Shown: positions 62,154-64,000 of the stretch, one piece after another
How positions within the stretch are numbered: the first letter of the stretch is position 1
Layout of the letters: every line of letters starts with the position of its first letter
Assembly: GCF_006337165.1 (NCBI RefSeq)
Contig: NZ_CP040896.1
Coordinates: forward strand, 1,798,001-1,862,000
Direction of reading: 5' to 3'
Source: Hymenobacter jejuensis
GTDB lineage: Bacteria; Bacteroidota; Bacteroidia; Cytophagales; Hymenobacteraceae
Length of the DNA: 64,000 nt
Notes under the pieces: generated by a model
Databases searched by the model: none
What the model was told of the DNA's origin: nothing
Seen by the model: only the letters and a program-made list of their open reading frames with translations
Translations under genes and position numbers: made by a program

Positions 62154-62168
62154 GATTGACTATCAATT
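62154..62168 (+). repeat. TTGA-CTA-TCAA repeat behind prmC
   Basis: GATTGACTATCAATT, the same 15-base form as the cores at 21487 and 23279 with substitutions only in the middle. It lies 10 bases beyond the prmC stop codon. Confidence 0.5.
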
Positions 62169-62178
62169 GCTTATAAAA

Positions 62179-63042
62179 TCAAGGTTTCGTAGCCCGCATC
62201 ATGCGGTCTTTGCCAAACAAATCGGCCTGCGCCTGCACCTTTGCATACCCCAGATTTGTGAGCAGCGCCGCTAGCGCAGCCGCGTACTGCTCGTTGATTT
62301 CGAAGTAGAGCCCGCCGCCGCTCCGTAACAACTGCTGGCTTACGTCGGCAATGCGCCGGTAAAACAGCAACGGATCGTCGTTGGGCACGAATAACGCCGT
62401 AGCGGGCTCGTAGTCGAGCACGTTGCTGCGCATAGTTCCGCGCTCGCTTTCTAGCACATACGGCGGGTTGCTGACGACCACATCGAGCGAGCCCGCCGCA
62501 ATTCCTTTCGGGGTATCCGCCAGAATATCAAGCTGTTGAAATTCAATTTCGCACCGATAGCGCTCGGCATTGCGCCGAGCAACCGCCAAAGCAGCTTCTG
62601 AGATGTCAACCGCTACAGCGCGGTGTGGGTGCAGGGCGCGACTCAAAGCCAAGGGAATACAGCCGCTTCCGGTGCCAATATCGAGCAAGGAGAGGCCTCG
62701 CGTCTGTTGGTTTTCGTGGATGATGAGCTGCACTAATTCTTCGGTTTCGGGGCGCGGGATGAGCGTGGCGGGCGTTACTTCCAGCTCCATGTCGGCAAAA
62801 TGCGCCACACCCAGCACGTACTGTACCGGCTCGTGCCGCAGCAAACGCGCTTGAAGCGCCGGCCACTCTTGCAGAACCTCAGGCGGCAAGGGATCGTTGG
62901 CTTGCATGCGGCGTTGTAGCGGCGTCAGGTGGAGCAGGTGCTCAATCACCAGCCCGGCGATGGCCTGCGCTTCGGACGCCGGATAAATGGCCTCCAAGGC
63001 GGTAGCAAGGTCGAGGGCAGCTTGGCGGATAGTGGCGTTCAT
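62179..63042 (-). CDS. prmC: Peptide chain release factor N5-glutamine methyltransferase
   Basis: Methylates the Gln of the GGQ motif of release factors RF1/RF2; 287 residues. The SAM-binding LLDIGTGSGCIPLALSR and the catalytic VVSNPPYV (NPPY) motif, with VSNPPYVLESERG, are diagnostic of PrmC. The N-terminal helical domain (about 1-90; LEHLLHLTPLQRR) contacts the release factor. Cytoplasmic. It is divergent from ribD with about 97 bases between the starts. Confidence 0.96.
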   Translation of the reverse strand: MNATIRQAALDLATALEAIYPASEAQAIAGLVIEHLLHLTPLQRRMQANDPLPPEVLQEWPALQARLLRHEPVQYVLGVAHFADMELEVTPATLIPRPETEELVQLIIHENQQTRGLSLLDIGTGSGCIPLALSRALHPHRAVAVDISEAALAVARRNAERYRCEIEFQQLDILADTPKGIAAGSLDVVVSNPPYVLESERGTMRSNVLDYEPATALFVPNDDPLLFYRRIADVSQQLLRSGGGLYFEINEQYAAALAALLTNLGYAKVQAQADLFGKDRMMRATKP

Positions 63043-63139
63043 AAACGATATGGAATAAGCACGGTGCGCTTGGGTCGTGGCGCTTGCCTAGGCAGATTCG
63101 TGCGTACTTTGTTCTTGCAAAACTACCACCCACTTTGCT

Positions 63140-64000
63140 ATGCGCACTTTCGACGAGCTGATGATGCGCCGCGCCCTCGATCTGGCGCGGCTGGGAACTG
63201 GCTTCACCCGGCCCAACCCACTAGTGGGCTGCGTCGTGACCCACGAAGGCCGAATCATCGGCGAAGGCTGGCACCAACAATACGGCGGTCCGCACGCGGA
63301 AGTCAATGCCTTGGCCGCCGTCCGCGATCAAGCCTTGCTCGCCCAAAGTCGGGTGTACGTCACGCTCGAACCGTGCTCCCACTATGGCAAAACGCCTCCC
63401 TGCGCCGATCTGCTCATCGAAAAAGGCGTCCGTGAAGTGGTCGTTTGCAACCTCGACCCTAATCCGCTGGTGGCCGGCCGCGGGCTTCAGAAACTTCGTG
63501 ATGCCGGCATTCAGGTAGAAACCGGCTTACTGGAGGCTGAAGGGCGCTGGCTCAACCGGCGGTTTTTCACTTTTCAGGAGAAAAACCGGCCTTACATCAT
63601 TCTAAAATGGGCCGAAACCGCCGATGGCTTTCTGGCGGGGCGTTACTTTCAGCCCATTCACATCAGCGGCGAGCTGGCCCGCATGGTCGTGCACCAGTGG
63701 CGCGCCGAGGAGCAGGCCATATTGGTAGGCACCCGCACGGCCCTGCACGACAACCCGCACCTCAACGTGCGCGAGTGGCCCGGCCTCGACCCCACCCGCA
63801 TCGTCATCGACAAAAACCTCAGCCTACCGCCCAAACACCATCTCTTTGATAGTCAACAACCTACACTAGTATACACCTACCGCCAGCGCGACAGCAAACC
63901 CAACCTGGACTTTGTAGTGCTCTCGGAAGCCGACAACCTTTTCCCGCAGGTTTTTGCTGATCTGCGCCAGCGCAACGTGCAGTCGGTGTTGGTAGAAGGT
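63140..64000 (+). CDS. ribD: Riboflavin biosynthesis deaminase/reductase RibD (3' end outside window)
   Basis: Bifunctional enzyme of riboflavin synthesis: N-terminal deaminase and C-terminal reductase. The 287 codons to the window edge cover the full deaminase domain, with zinc ligands in GGPHAEVNAL (His-Ala-Glu) and VTLEPCSHYGKTPPCADLL, and the start of the reductase (ILKWAETADGFLAG, VGTRTALHDNPHLNVR). Catalyses deamination of the pyrimidinone intermediate and NADPH reduction of its ribose side chain. ATG 63140 is the family start. A TTGATAGTCAA copy of the dispersed repeat lies in frame at about 63846. Confidence 0.97.
   Translation, partial: MRTFDELMMRRALDLARLGTGFTRPNPLVGCVVTHEGRIIGEGWHQQYGGPHAEVNALAAVRDQALLAQSRVYVTLEPCSHYGKTPPCADLLIEKGVREVVVCNLDPNPLVAGRGLQKLRDAGIQVETGLLEAEGRWLNRRFFTFQEKNRPYIILKWAETADGFLAGRYFQPIHISGELARMVVHQWRAEEQAILVGTRTALHDNPHLNVREWPGLDPTRIVIDKNLSLPPKHHLFDSQQPTLVYTYRQRDSKPNLDFVVLSEADNLFPQVFADLRQRNVQSVLVEG

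Noticed and set aside
1..64000. tRNA, rRNA, insertion sequence, prophage or defence-system genes
   Set aside because: I looked through the intergenic gaps and gene products and saw no cloverleaf, transposase, integrase, phage structural or known defence motif. A dedicated covariance or profile search was not possible here.

Overview
The window comes from a GC-rich member of the Bacteroidota, most likely of the Hymenobacter type (Cytophagales). The evidence is indirect but consistent: a type IX secretion C-terminal sorting domain on a secreted protein, Bacteroidota-style -7 boxes (TAnnTTTG) in front of several genes, many lipoproteins, an archaeal/eukaryal-type ProRS, a REC domain of the LytTR-regulator type, a complete set of kynurenine-pathway enzymes, and AT-rich intergenic spacers against GC-rich genes. 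It is an ordinary chromosomal stretch, densely coded on both strands. I saw no rRNA, tRNA, CRISPR array, transposase, integrase or phage gene. No gene-free stretch exceeds about 300 bases.

Layout. 1-2284: uvrA, cut by the window start just before its second zinc finger. 2.5-5.4 kb: two related small secreted proteins flanking a polytopic membrane protein, then a Rof-like Rho-binding protein. 5.4-9.4 kb: asnS and rpoN (divergent), then a PAP2-like membrane protein. 9.5-13.6 kb: a 1173-residue hybrid kinase (several PAS, HisKA, HATPase, REC, Hpt) convergent with a receiver-only regulator. 13.8-24.8 kb: tryptophan/kynurenine catabolism (kmo, kynU, ACMSD, 3-hydroxyanthranilate dioxygenase, an SDR and an ALDH8-type semialdehyde dehydrogenase). 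An AlkB-like gene, a membrane protein, two GT2 genes and a lipoprotein gene are interspersed. 24.9-28 kb: a GT2 and a large GT-C-like membrane protein, translationally coupled. 28.1-40.3 kb: cell-envelope and secreted proteins (PIG-L deacetylase with sorting domain, TonB-domain lipoprotein, DPP-IV-type S9 peptidase, M14 peptidase, lipoproteins, a FadL-like porin). 40.4-43.5 kb: proS and an amino-acid permease. 43.5-48.1 kb: an operon of two GH30 lipoproteins and a carboxylesterase. 48.4-50 kb: NfeD-FloA. 50.1-55.8 kb: OmpA/PD40 protein, lipoprotein, 2OG-Fe(II) oxygenase, chromate transporter. 55.8-62 kb: a six-gene nucleotide-sugar operon (wbpD, wbpO/tviB, galE, rfbB, wbpP, rfbA). 62.2-64 kb: prmC and the 5' part of ribD.

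How the genes work together. The kynurenine enzymes take kynurenine through 3-hydroxykynurenine, 3-hydroxyanthranilate and ACMS to 2-aminomuconate semialdehyde and 2-aminomuconate. Because ACMSD is present, this looks like carbon/nitrogen catabolism more than NAD synthesis. Tryptophan dioxygenase, kynurenine formamidase and aminomuconate deaminase are not in the window. The sugar operon makes dTDP-4-keto-6-deoxyglucose, UDP-Glc/Gal and UDP-GalNAc/GalNAcA-type precursors for a surface polysaccharide. The GT2 and GT-C genes at 20.7-28 kb probably use polyprenyl-phosphate sugars for surface glycosylation.

Novelty. I found no clearly new multi-gene system. The most interesting items are a dispersed AT-rich palindromic repeat (core TTGA-NNN-TCA) at gene ends and in coding linkers, a Rof-like Rho antagonist, an SDR without its YxxxK catalytic pair, a phosphorelay ending in a receiver-only protein, and the small WGPP/YYYIPE secreted family.
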